A stretch of DNA of 15,155 nt from Desulfobacterales bacterium. Lineage in GTDB: Bacteria > Desulfobacterota > Desulfobulbia > Desulfobulbales > BM004. The number at the start of each line of letters is the position of its first letter. Within the stretch, counting starts at the first letter, position 1. Below the pieces are notes generated by a model that was given only the letters and a program-made list of their open reading frames with translations, was not told the origin of the DNA and ran no database searches. This document shows, in pieces, positions 7,608-14,122 of the stretch. The stretch lies in NCBI GenBank assembly GCA_030621655.1, contig JAUXHH010000014.1:1-15155 (forward strand). Direction: 5' to 3'. Position numbers and translations under genes: made by a program.

Positions 7608-8177
7608 TTACAACAGTCGGTATGGATAAGCTCTTTTGGTCCATTCATTATTGGGATACTTGCTGCTGAGGGACTCATATGCTTCTTTCAGATGAATTGG
7701 GTTACCTGAATTTTTATAGCGCGATGCACCCTGAAGAAAAATTGCCTCTGCTGCCGCATCATTTTGGGAATGATCAGAAATAACAGTATCAAAAAATGAT
7801 AACGCCTCTGGGTAACGGTCATTATCAAAGTGGTATTTACCTATACCGAGAAGTGAATTGGCAATAAAATTACCCGGGTCAAGAAAACCAACAGTGCGAT
7901 GATGTTCTTTTGCGTCTAAACCAAGGGTTATTAAAGTTGGTGTCCATTTGATATTGAAATCAGCGGACAGTGGTTTTGCGTCATGTGGTACCTGGAGAGG
8001 AATAAATGACTTCTGGATAAATTCAATAACCTTATTGTCGGGATACGTAACTGCATCCATCTGCTGGCAGCCGGTTCAGCCGGGGTTGTGGAAGAACAAC
8101 AGTATTGGCAGGTGTTGCAATTGAGCACGTTCACGCGCCTTTTTCAAGTCAGTTTCCCAAGAGATTGAGTTTTCCAT
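7608..8177 (-). CDS. Thioredoxin-fold selenoprotein (UxxC active site) with TPR-like tail
   Basis: The frame runs from ATG 8177-8175 to TAA 7610-7608, 189 codons, with one internal TGA at 8078-8076 (codon 34). Around it the translation is F-F-H-N-P-G-U-T-G-C-Q-Q-M, so the TGA sits exactly at the first cysteine of a thioredoxin CxxC motif. Reading it as selenocysteine gives a continuous protein: a thioredoxin fold (about 5-110, with the cis-proline loop W-T-P-T-L at about 77-81), then helical TPR-like repeats (about 115-185). AAAGG six nt before the ATG supports this start, so the gene does not begin at the ATG after the TGA. From memory, homologues in related deltaproteobacteria carry cysteine here. 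The protein has no signal peptide, so it is probably a cytoplasmic thiol reductase or peroxide-handling protein; the substrate is unknown. A nonsense mutation is the alternative. Confidence 0.85.
8041..8058 (-). promoter_or_regulatory. Candidate bacterial SECIS hairpin
   Basis: On the coding (minus) strand the 18 nt GGATGCAGTTACGTATCC form a 6-bp stem (GGATGC with GTATCC, one G-U pair) closing the loop AGUUAC. The loop begins 24 nt after the TGA and has G in its second position followed by U. These match the described bacterial SECIS rules: apical loop roughly 16-37 nt downstream of UGA, with a G among its first two bases. The resemblance to the Escherichia coli fdhF element, as I recall it, is close. 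It overlaps codons 40-45 of the selenoprotein. SelB binding is inferred. Confidence 0.7.
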
Positions 8178-8496
8178 GCTGTGCCTTTATGTAAGAGGGT
8201 TTTCTGTTCTTGTTATTAACAGTATATAAACGGCATGAGAAATTTGCAGCCGGTACTATCAGGGATTGTGATTGTTTATATGCTTTTTGGGGGTGCACAC
8301 TTTCTTTTTTTATATAGTATAATATAGTTGTATGGCATCTGAGAGATGCAAATAACATATAGTCCCTTTAGGTTTGTCTTAGGGTATTCTTTTTAGTAAC
8401 ACGGTGAGTGTTCAAAGGTAAGCGAGAGTGGAATTTTTCGCAAATCAATTCTTCCCGGTGCAAACAGAGTTTTGCGGGACACAGTAAGGATTACAA
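8178..8496. promoter_or_regulatory. Divergent promoter region between selenoprotein and sensor kinase
   Basis: This 319-bp spacer has no gene that I can support. For the plus strand, TGCACA (8294-8299) and a perfect TATAAT (8318-8323) are separated by 18 bp, a plausible sigma-70 promoter for the kinase with a leader of about 165 nt. For the minus strand, TTGCAT (complement of 8346-8351) lies 19 bp from TATATT in the same AT-rich block, so the two promoters would overlap. A perfect inverted repeat, GCATCT-GAG-AGATGC (8335-8349), sits in the overlap and could be an operator. Confidence 0.45.
8453..8479 (+). other. Leader hairpin just upstream of the kinase ribosome binding site
   Basis: TCCCG (8453-8457) and CAAA (8461-8464) can pair with TTTG (8471-8474) and CGGGA (8475-8479), leaving a GTG bulge on the left and the loop CAGAGT. 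It ends 6 nt before the Shine-Dalgarno AAGGA (8486-8490), so it might affect initiation. It has no T run and matches no riboswitch class known to me; it may be incidental. Confidence 0.3.
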
Positions 8497-10815
8497 GTGA
8501 CAAGCGCAGTTTCTAACAAAAAGCAACGTTCAACCAGAGTCGGTTTTTACAGCGCTGTTTTGGGCGTATGCTGGACATGTACTGTAATAGCCTCCCTGGC
8601 ATGGAATCTCCATCTCCAACATCAGGAGACCAGGGAGGTGGCCCTCAATGTGGCACGTGCCTATATCCAGAGTGATAACAGCTATCGCAGATGGAACGCT
8701 TTACAGGGCGGCATCTATATTCCGGCAGAAAAAAGTCGTATTCATAAACTGCCGGCTGACGTAACGGAGCAGGAAATAATCACTCCGTCCGGAAAACATC
8801 TGGTCTTAGCTGCTCATGCCTTGATGATGGATGAAATATATGAACTTGCCGGGCAGGATTATATAGCAAGAGGAGAGCTTAAAAGCCTTGATCCAGTCAG
8901 TATCTCCGACAAAGCTGACGAGTGGGAAACAGCAGCCTTGAATGCTTTGATAAAAGGCGAGAGAGAAGTGGGAGAAGTTGTAACAATTAACGGGGAGCAG
9001 AATTTTTTGCTTATGCAGCCCTTTGTAATTGAAAAGCCCTGTCTTAAATGTCATGCAGAAGATGGTTATGAGATAGGGGATGTCCGTGGTGGCATAACCA
9101 TCAGGATACCATTGTCCAAGTTCGGGATTGCAAATCTGCAGCAGCTTAAAATGCTGAAGTGGGGACATTTATTATGGTGGTTCCTCGGTATTTTAGGCAT
9201 AGTCATCAGTTACCTTGGAATGAGAAGCAGGATATTTGAAAGGCAGCAGGCTGAGGCTGCTCTGGAAACATTAAGGGAGCAGCAGGAACAGATCCTCACA
9301 GCAGCAGGAGAGGGAATTTACGGAATTGATAAAAAGGGGATAACTACCTTTGTCAATCCTGCTGCGGCAAAGATGCTCGGCTGGGAGCCCGAAGAGTTGA
9401 TCGGGCGTAGTCAGCATTATACTATTCACCACACCAAAACCGATGGAACGCCCTATCCGGAAGAGGAATGTCCCATATCAGCCGCACTAAACGATGGTCA
9501 AGTTCATCATGGAACAGATGAAATTTACTTCAGAAAGGATGGTTCCAGGTTTCCGGTCGATTATATAAGTACTCCGGTAATTGAAAACGGGGAAATCCAG
9601 GGAGCTGTCTTAACCTTTGCAGATGTTTCGACGCGTAAAAAGGCGGAAGATGATATTGCCAAGGTCCAGTTGTATCTGCAAAATATCATTAATGCTATGC
9701 CATCAGCCCTGATAGGTGTCGATTTAGATGGACGTGTTAATCAAATGAACAATGAAGCAACAAAAATGACCGGTCTGGAACCGGAAAAGGCATATGGCCG
9801 GCAGCTGGAGGCAGTCTGCCCTATGCTCAGTGACAAGATACCCAACATCAACCAGGCAGTAAAGCAGCAGAATATTCAAAAGCTTGAAAGTGTGTACTGT
9901 ACACCCCGGAAAGGAGTAGGCCGTTATACGGATATAATAATTTATCCTTTACGCCTTGAGGATTACAAAGGAGCTGTTATTCGGATTGATGATGTTACAG
10001 AGAGGGTGTTGATGGAAGACAGGCTGGTTCAGTCTGAAAAGATGACTTCCGTGGTCGGGCTTGTTGAAGGAATGGCACATGAGATCAATAACCCCTTGGG
10101 TGGCATCATCCAGGGAGCCCAGAATGTTATACGTCGCTTATCACCTGAACTTCCGAAAAATATTGAAGCGGCAGCTGAACTTGGGATTGATTTGAAAAAG
10201 GTCCAGGAATATATTGACCAGCGTCAAATCCCCAAATTTCTTGCAGGTATAAGGAGTTCCGGGAAAAGGGCTGCGGATATAGTTTCTTACATGCTTCAGT
10301 TCAGTCAGGTCCATCAGGCGCCCAAGGAATTAAGAAACCTGGAAAAACTGCTGGACAGTCTCCTTGAAACGCTAATATCCAACGAGGAGTATAAGGAAAA
10401 GTATCATTTTAACAGCATAGAAGTTGTTAAGGAATATGATTCCAGCCTCCCTGAAGTCCCCTGCATCTCATCGGAAATTGAACAGGTTATGCGTAATTTG
10501 ATCCGTAATGCAGCCCAAGCTGTATTTAGCGAGGAGATACTGCTGGAAAACCCGAAGATTGTCTTACGCACCAGGCATGAAGCTCAAAGGAATATGGTTT
10601 TAATAGAGGTGGAGGACAATGGGGCAGGTATGGATGAAACGGTTCAACGAAGAGTGTTCGAACCTTTTTTTACAACGAAGCCACCAGGGGAGGGTACCGG
10701 TCTCGGCCTTGCTGTCAGTTACTTTCTTATAACGGTTGCCCACCAGGGCTTGATGGATGTCGAATCTGAGCCAGGCAAGGGGACAATATTTTCGATCAGG
10801 CTCCCGTTGAGTTAA
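8497..10815 (+). CDS. Membrane sensor histidine kinase, DUF3365 (CxxCH) - PAS - PAS - HisKA - HATPase
   Basis: A 772-residue kinase. A first membrane helix (about 15-40) and a second (about 224-241) bracket a periplasmic DUF3365/Tll0287-like domain containing K-P-C-L-K-C-H (180-186), a c-type haem attachment motif. PAS domains follow at about 260-380 and 390-505. The phosphoacceptor box is G-M-A-H-E-I-N-N-P-L (His528). The ATPase domain has the N box (R-N-L-I-R-N, 666-671), D-N-G-A-G-M-D (707-713), F-E-P-F-F-T-T-K-P (721-729) and G-E-G-T-G-L-G-L (731-738). All catalytic elements look intact. The start is GTG 8497, with AAGGA at 6 nt spacing. The likely partner is the HD-GYP regulator 86 bp downstream on the same strand. 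The signal may be redox state or a small ligand at the haem, which is inference. Confidence 0.92.
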   Translation: MTSAVSNKKQRSTRVGFYSAVLGVCWTCTVIASLAWNLHLQHQETREVALNVARAYIQSDNSYRRWNALQGGIYIPAEKSRIHKLPADVTEQEIITPSGKHLVLAAHALMMDEIYELAGQDYIARGELKSLDPVSISDKADEWETAALNALIKGEREVGEVVTINGEQNFLLMQPFVIEKPCLKCHAEDGYEIGDVRGGITIRIPLSKFGIANLQQLKMLKWGHLLWWFLGILGIVISYLGMRSRIFERQQAEAALETLREQQEQILTAAGEGIYGIDKKGITTFVNPAAAKMLGWEPEELIGRSQHYTIHHTKTDGTPYPEEECPISAALNDGQVHHGTDEIYFRKDGSRFPVDYISTPVIENGEIQGAVLTFADVSTRKKAEDDIAKVQLYLQNIINAMPSALIGVDLDGRVNQMNNEATKMTGLEPEKAYGRQLEAVCPMLSDKIPNINQAVKQQNIQKLESVYCTPRKGVGRYTDIIIYPLRLEDYKGAVIRIDDVTERVLMEDRLVQSEKMTSVVGLVEGMAHEINNPLGGIIQGAQNVIRRLSPELPKNIEAAAELGIDLKKVQEYIDQRQIPKFLAGIRSSGKRAADIVSYMLQFSQVHQAPKELRNLEKLLDSLLETLISNEEYKEKYHFNSIEVVKEYDSSLPEVPCISSEIEQVMRNLIRNAAQAVFSEEILLENPKIVLRTRHEAQRNMVLIEVEDNGAGMDETVQRRVFEPFFTTKPPGEGTGLGLAVSYFLITVAHQGLMDVESEPGKGTIFSIRLPLS

Positions 10816-10901
10816 GCAAAGTAGTATGTAAAAAAAATCGGTGAGGATGTTTTTCAGGATAGTTTTAAGGGAAATAGAGAAAAAAGGAATTTGAATTCAG
10901 C

Positions 10902-12578
10902 ATGGGAACAGAAAAGATAAGAAAAGTTCTGACAGTTGATGATGATGAATTTGTCCGGGAGATTCTGGTCGCATATCTTGAAGACAGCGGCTATGAAGTT
11001 CTACAGGCTGAAAATGGTCTTCTTGGTTTAGAGACATTCCGTCGTGAAAGGCCGGATCTGGTTATGCTGGATCTCAGGATGCCGGAAATGGACGGCTTGG
11101 AAGTGTTGGGTCATATAACCAAGGAGTCTCCAGATACTCCGGTTATCCTGGTTTCAGGCATGGGGACTATTGGGGATGCCATCAAGGCTTTGAAGCTGGG
11201 CGCCTGGGACTATATTGCCAAGCCCATTCATGATATGGGTGTACTGGAACATGCAGTGAACAAGGCCCTGGAGAGGGCTGAATTCATAGAGCAGCGGAAA
11301 AGCTACCGGGTCCATTTGGAGGAAGAAGTAAAAACCAGAACAGCTGAAGTTGAGGAGAGGCGACTGGAACTGGAGAAGGCATATAATGATCTTCAGACAG
11401 AGATGGAAGTGCGTAAAAAAGCTGAGGAGTCGTTGAGCAATATAAACCTTGAGTTGACCATGCTCAGTGAGTGTATCCATGCAGTGGTCAGGGCTACGGA
11501 TGAGCAGAATCTTATCCAGGAGGTTTGCAGAATTATTGTCGCGGTGGGTGGTTATAAAATGGCCTGGGTAGGTTTTGCTGAACAGAATATTGAAAAAAGT
11601 GTCAAGCCGGTTGCCTGGATGGGGGAAAATGACGGGTTTCTGGAAGCAATAAAAATTTCATGGGCTGACAGTGAGCATGGACGGGGGCCAACCGGAACAG
11701 CTATCCGGACGGGGAAACCGATGGTGAATGAAAATACCCGCGAGAATTCCACTATTGTATTCTGGCAGGAAGAAATGCTTAAAAGAGGATTCAATTCTTC
11801 TGTTGCTCTGCCTATGATATATGAGGAAAATGTTTTGGGAGTTTTAACAATTTATGCCTCAACAGCTGGAGCATTTGATAAAAGTGAAATAGACCGTCTC
11901 ATGGGGTTGGCCAATGATCTTACCTATGGTATCCGTGCCTTACGGACCCGTATTGAAAGAATTGCAGCAGGAAAAGAGATAGAACTGCATGTTGATAAAT
12001 TACAGAAGGCATTGTCTGGAACTATCAAGGTTGTCGCATCTACAGTTGAAGTTCGGGATCCTTATACAGCAGGGCATCAGCGTCGGGTGGCAACATTGGC
12101 GCGAGCAATTGCCGAGGAAATGGATCTTCCTGCCCATCAGATAGAGGGTATTTTCATGGCAGGGGTTGTTCATGACCTTGGGAAAATTTATGTGCCGGCT
12201 GAAATTCTTTCAAAGCCCAGTCGTCTGAACGATATAGAATTTAGCCTGATCAGAACGCATTCCCAGGTTGGGTATGATCTGCTGAAGACCATTGATTTTC
12301 CCTGGCCAATTGCCCAGATCGTGCATCAACACCATGAAAGGCTGAACGGTTCCGGTTATCCCCAGGGGCTTTCCTCGGAACAGATACTCATTGAGGCAAA
12401 AATTATCTGCGTGGCCGATGTGGTTGAGGCCATGGCCTCCCACCGCCCGTATCGTCCTGCAATGGGTGTGGGAACGGCTCTTGAGCATATAAAGGAGGAA
12501 AGTGGAAACCTCTATGACTCTGAGGCGGTGAATATGTGTTTACGGCTATTTTCTGAAAAGAGCTTTCAGTTTGACTAG
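10902..12578 (+). CDS. Response regulator, REC - GAF - HD-GYP cyclic di-GMP phosphodiesterase
   Basis: A 558-residue cytoplasmic regulator. The receiver domain (about 6-125) keeps D13, D14, the phosphoacceptor D57 in M-L-D-L-R-M-P, and K108. A charged coiled coil (about 126-185) leads to a GAF domain (about 190-350) and then an HD-GYP domain (about 370-555). The HD pair (H424, D425 in V-V-H-D-L-G-K-I) and the signature H-H-E-R-L-N-G-S-G-Y-P (477-487) are both present, so phosphodiesterase activity on cyclic di-GMP is expected. Phosphorylation by the adjacent kinase probably controls it. The ATG at 10902 has AAGGA about 13 nt upstream, rather far. Only 8 nt separate its stop from that of the convergent FKBP gene. 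Confidence 0.93.
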   Translation: MGTEKIRKVLTVDDDEFVREILVAYLEDSGYEVLQAENGLLGLETFRRERPDLVMLDLRMPEMDGLEVLGHITKESPDTPVILVSGMGTIGDAIKALKLGAWDYIAKPIHDMGVLEHAVNKALERAEFIEQRKSYRVHLEEEVKTRTAEVEERRLELEKAYNDLQTEMEVRKKAEESLSNINLELTMLSECIHAVVRATDEQNLIQEVCRIIVAVGGYKMAWVGFAEQNIEKSVKPVAWMGENDGFLEAIKISWADSEHGRGPTGTAIRTGKPMVNENTRENSTIVFWQEEMLKRGFNSSVALPMIYEENVLGVLTIYASTAGAFDKSEIDRLMGLANDLTYGIRALRTRIERIAAGKEIELHVDKLQKALSGTIKVVASTVEVRDPYTAGHQRRVATLARAIAEEMDLPAHQIEGIFMAGVVHDLGKIYVPAEILSKPSRLNDIEFSLIRTHSQVGYDLLKTIDFPWPIAQIVHQHHERLNGSGYPQGLSSEQILIEAKIICVADVVEAMASHRPYRPAMGVGTALEHIKEESGNLYDSEAVNMCLRLFSEKSFQFD

Positions 12579-12586
12579 AACATTGA

Positions 12587-13024
12587 CTACTTGATTGCCG
12601 TTACAATAAATTTATAGGTAATGGCTTTGCCTGCCAGAGGATGGTTGAAATCTATTGTCACCTCCTCACCATTAACTGCAGTAATAAGGGCGGGTATTTT
12701 TTGTTTCTGGCCGTCTTTGTCCACGGTCATTCCAAGGACCATCCCGGTTTTCGGGGTTATATTTTTCCCAAAGACGCTTCTATCAACTTTGTGCAGCAGT
12801 TTTTTATCTTTATGACCGAAAGCTTCATCCGGCTGCAGGACAACTGTTTTTTCTTCGCCCTCTCTCATGTTAATAAGCGCATTTTCAAAGCCTGGAGGCA
12901 TAGCGCCTCCCCCAACTTCTAATTCGAAGGGGCCTGTATCTGCAGAGCTTTCGACAGTGTCTCCATTCTCAAGCATACCTTTATATTCAATAGTCACATG
13001 GTCGCCCTGTGTTACTTTTTTCAT
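12587..13024 (-). CDS. SlyD-like FKBP-type peptidyl-prolyl cis-trans isomerase
   Basis: The 145-residue protein catalyses proline isomerisation and acts as a folding chaperone in the cytoplasm. It has the SlyD/SlpA arrangement: an FKBP half-domain (1-65, including V-T-I-E-Y-K-G and P-P-G-F-E-N-A-L), the inserted chaperone flap (about 68-120), and the closing D-F-N-H-P-L-A-G-K (125-133). The histidine- and cysteine-rich metal-binding tail of E. coli SlyD is missing, so a nickel role is not supported, and I leave the symbol empty because slyD and slpA cannot be told apart here. The ATG at 13024-13022 is preceded by GAGG at 8 nt spacing. The gene is convergent with the HD-GYP regulator, with no terminator hairpin between them. 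Confidence 0.93.
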   Translation of the reverse strand: MKKVTQGDHVTIEYKGMLENGDTVESSADTGPFELEVGGGAMPPGFENALINMREGEEKTVVLQPDEAFGHKDKKLLHKVDRSVFGKNITPKTGMVLGMTVDKDGQKQKIPALITAVNGEEVTIDFNHPLAGKAITYKFIVTAIK

Positions 13025-13215
13025 GGAAATATCCTCATGTATTAATGTGTTTTGTCTAAAACCCGGTTAGATGCTACAAAAGCAGATTGCTTCCTTATTT
13101 AATAAAAAATTACGTCAGATGAACACTAAAATTTAGAAAACGGGGCTGTGTCAAGAAGTAATTTTAAAAGCATTAATTTCCCGGTCATGAATTTTTTCCA
13201 GTAGAATAGGGCAAC

Positions 13216-13281
13216 ATGGCTTGTGAAAAATGCGACTGGTGTTTACATTTGAAATATGCTACCGTGTCGCCCGCTGCATGA
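13216..13281 (+). CDS. Possible 21-residue cysteine-rich small ORF
   Basis: ATG 13216 opens a 21-codon frame ending in TGA, preceded by AGGG at 4 nt spacing. The product begins M-A-C-E-K-C-D-W-C, three cysteines with a Cx2Cx2C spacing that could bind metal. It could be a real small protein, the remnant of a decayed gene, or chance. There is no codon-use or homology evidence available from this window alone. Confidence 0.2.
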   Translation: MACEKCDWCLHLKYATVSPAA

Positions 13282-13343
13282 CTGAGGAAATATTAAAATC
13301 AAATCATGATACATCCGTAGATATGCACCATTTTATGGTATAA

Positions 13344-13506
13344 ACTTCGACTTCGAGATAAGCGTAGACTTCGAGATAAGCGTAGACTTCGGAGTCTCGC
13401 AGTCGGCAACAGGGCCTAATAGAATCATGAGGTTGCCGGCGAAAAAATCAGTCCGTCGGGTATTTCGAAGTCTAGACTTATCTCGAAGTCTAGGCTTATC
13501 TAGAAA
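13344..13506. repeat. 163-bp element: 18-bp tandem units in a long imperfect inverted repeat
   Basis: The left arm has two identical copies of CTTCGAGATAAGCGTAGA (13351-13368, 13369-13386) plus partial units on both sides. The right arm has two inverted, diverged copies (13471-13488 with 2 mismatches, 13489-13506 with 3) plus a partial one (13465-13470). The arms match at about 36 of 42 positions. The centre carries two more hairpins: AGACT-TCGG-AGTCT (13384-13397) and GTCGGCAAC/GTTGCCGGC (13402-13410 with 13432-13440). No transposase, target-site duplication or T run was found. It may be a miniature mobile element, a structured RNA or a protein-binding array. Confidence 0.75.
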
Positions 13507-13579
13507 TCCCACATCGTTCCTTATCTGCGAGATCGATAAATGTTGGTTTGCATAGAATTAATAAGATAGTATAAAAGTT

Positions 13580-14122
13580 ATGGATCTTTTTTGTGAAAAA
13601 TATAATGAGACTGTAGCTGCTGAAAAGGCTTACTGTAAGCGCCCAAAGGAATACTGTAAATTCCGGACACAATGTATAATTCATTTTATGGGTGACGAAA
13701 ACATCAGCAGTAATTCTGAAGAGGTCTCGACCGAAGAGGATAGTATGCTGACTTTACAATTTGATAAGGGGAATGGTCTACTGCCGGCAATAGTCCAGGA
13801 TCATGAGACGAAAGAAGTTCTCATGCTGGCCTATGTAAATGATCTGGCCTGGAAAAAAACACTTGAAACAGGCAAGGCACATTATTGGAGCCGCTCCAGA
13901 AACAAGCTGTGGTTAAAAGGGGAGACGTCAGGCCATTTACAGATTATTAGAAATATTCTTGTGGATTGTGACGATGATACGATTGTTTATCAGGTGGAAC
14001 AATTGGGGGGAGCTGCCTGTCATACCGGACACAGGAGCTGTTTTTTCAGGAAAGTATCAGAAAATAAACTTGAAACAATAGATGAACCGGTATTTGATCC
14101 CGGGGAGGTATATAAAAAATGA
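13580..14122 (+). CDS. hisI: Phosphoribosyl-AMP cyclohydrolase with cysteine-rich N-terminal extension
   Basis: HisI opens the adenine ring of phosphoribosyl-AMP, the third step of histidine synthesis. The catalytic domain spans about residues 56-170: W-S-R-S-R (103-107), W-x-K-G-E-T-S-G-H (111-119), D-C-D-D-D (129-133, metal-binding), and A-C-H-T-G-H-R-S-C-F-F (146-156). No HisE domain is fused. Residues 1-55 are not part of HisI; they hold four cysteines (5, 19, 26, 32) in a compact basic segment ending C-I-I-H-F-M, resembling a small zinc- or iron-binding module. An internal ATG at 13745 (Met56) has GAGG 5 nt upstream and would give a normal-sized HisI, whereas ATG 13580 lacks a Shine-Dalgarno. 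Both forms may be made, or the extension may be a separate small gene. hisG overlaps the stop by 4 nt. Confidence 0.88.
   Translation: MDLFCEKYNETVAAEKAYCKRPKEYCKFRTQCIIHFMGDENISSNSEEVSTEEDSMLTLQFDKGNGLLPAIVQDHETKEVLMLAYVNDLAWKKTLETGKAHYWSRSRNKLWLKGETSGHLQIIRNILVDCDDDTIVYQVEQLGGAACHTGHRSCFFRKVSENKLETIDEPVFDPGEVYKK

Larger units (their letters stand above)
13025..13579. other. 555-bp gap between FKBP and hisI genes
   Basis: Apart from the inverted-repeat element and the doubtful small ORF, this stretch shows an AT-rich segment (about 13080-13140) that probably holds the FKBP promoter. No terminator, tRNA or long coding frame is evident. Just before hisI, TTGCAT (13548-13553) and TATAAA (13570-13575), 16 bp apart, form a possible promoter whose transcript would begin at or just after the ATG at 13580. 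Confidence 0.4.

Noticed and set aside
7608..8060. Stand-alone 150-residue protein beginning at the ATG after the TGA
   Set aside because: The frame continues upstream through the TGA to an ATG with a proper ribosome binding site, and starting here would remove the first strands of the thioredoxin fold and its active site. No Shine-Dalgarno precedes this ATG.
8047..8076. Alternative SECIS hairpin using CUGC/GCAG or CCA/UGG nearer the TGA
   Set aside because: Its loop lies only about 11 nt after the TGA, closer than the usual range, or its stem is very weak. The GGAUGC/GUAUCC hairpin fits better.
7931..8134. 67-codon minus-strand ORF across the TGA region in another frame
   Set aside because: Its translation lacks any recognisable fold, and it overlaps the better-supported selenoprotein frame.
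8401..8496. Cyclic di-GMP riboswitch in the kinase leader
   Set aside because: It was considered because the downstream pair concerns cyclic di-GMP, but the conserved GEMM core and its two helices cannot be laid onto this sequence.
8806..9168. 120-codon minus-strand ORF opposite the kinase sensor domain
   Set aside because: It is antisense to the CxxCH-containing domain and its translation is unlike any family.
13278..13343. Second 21-codon ORF starting at ATG 13278
   Set aside because: No ribosome binding site and no distinctive composition.
13351..13506. CRISPR array
   Set aside because: The 18-bp units are directly adjacent without spacers and the second pair is inverted.
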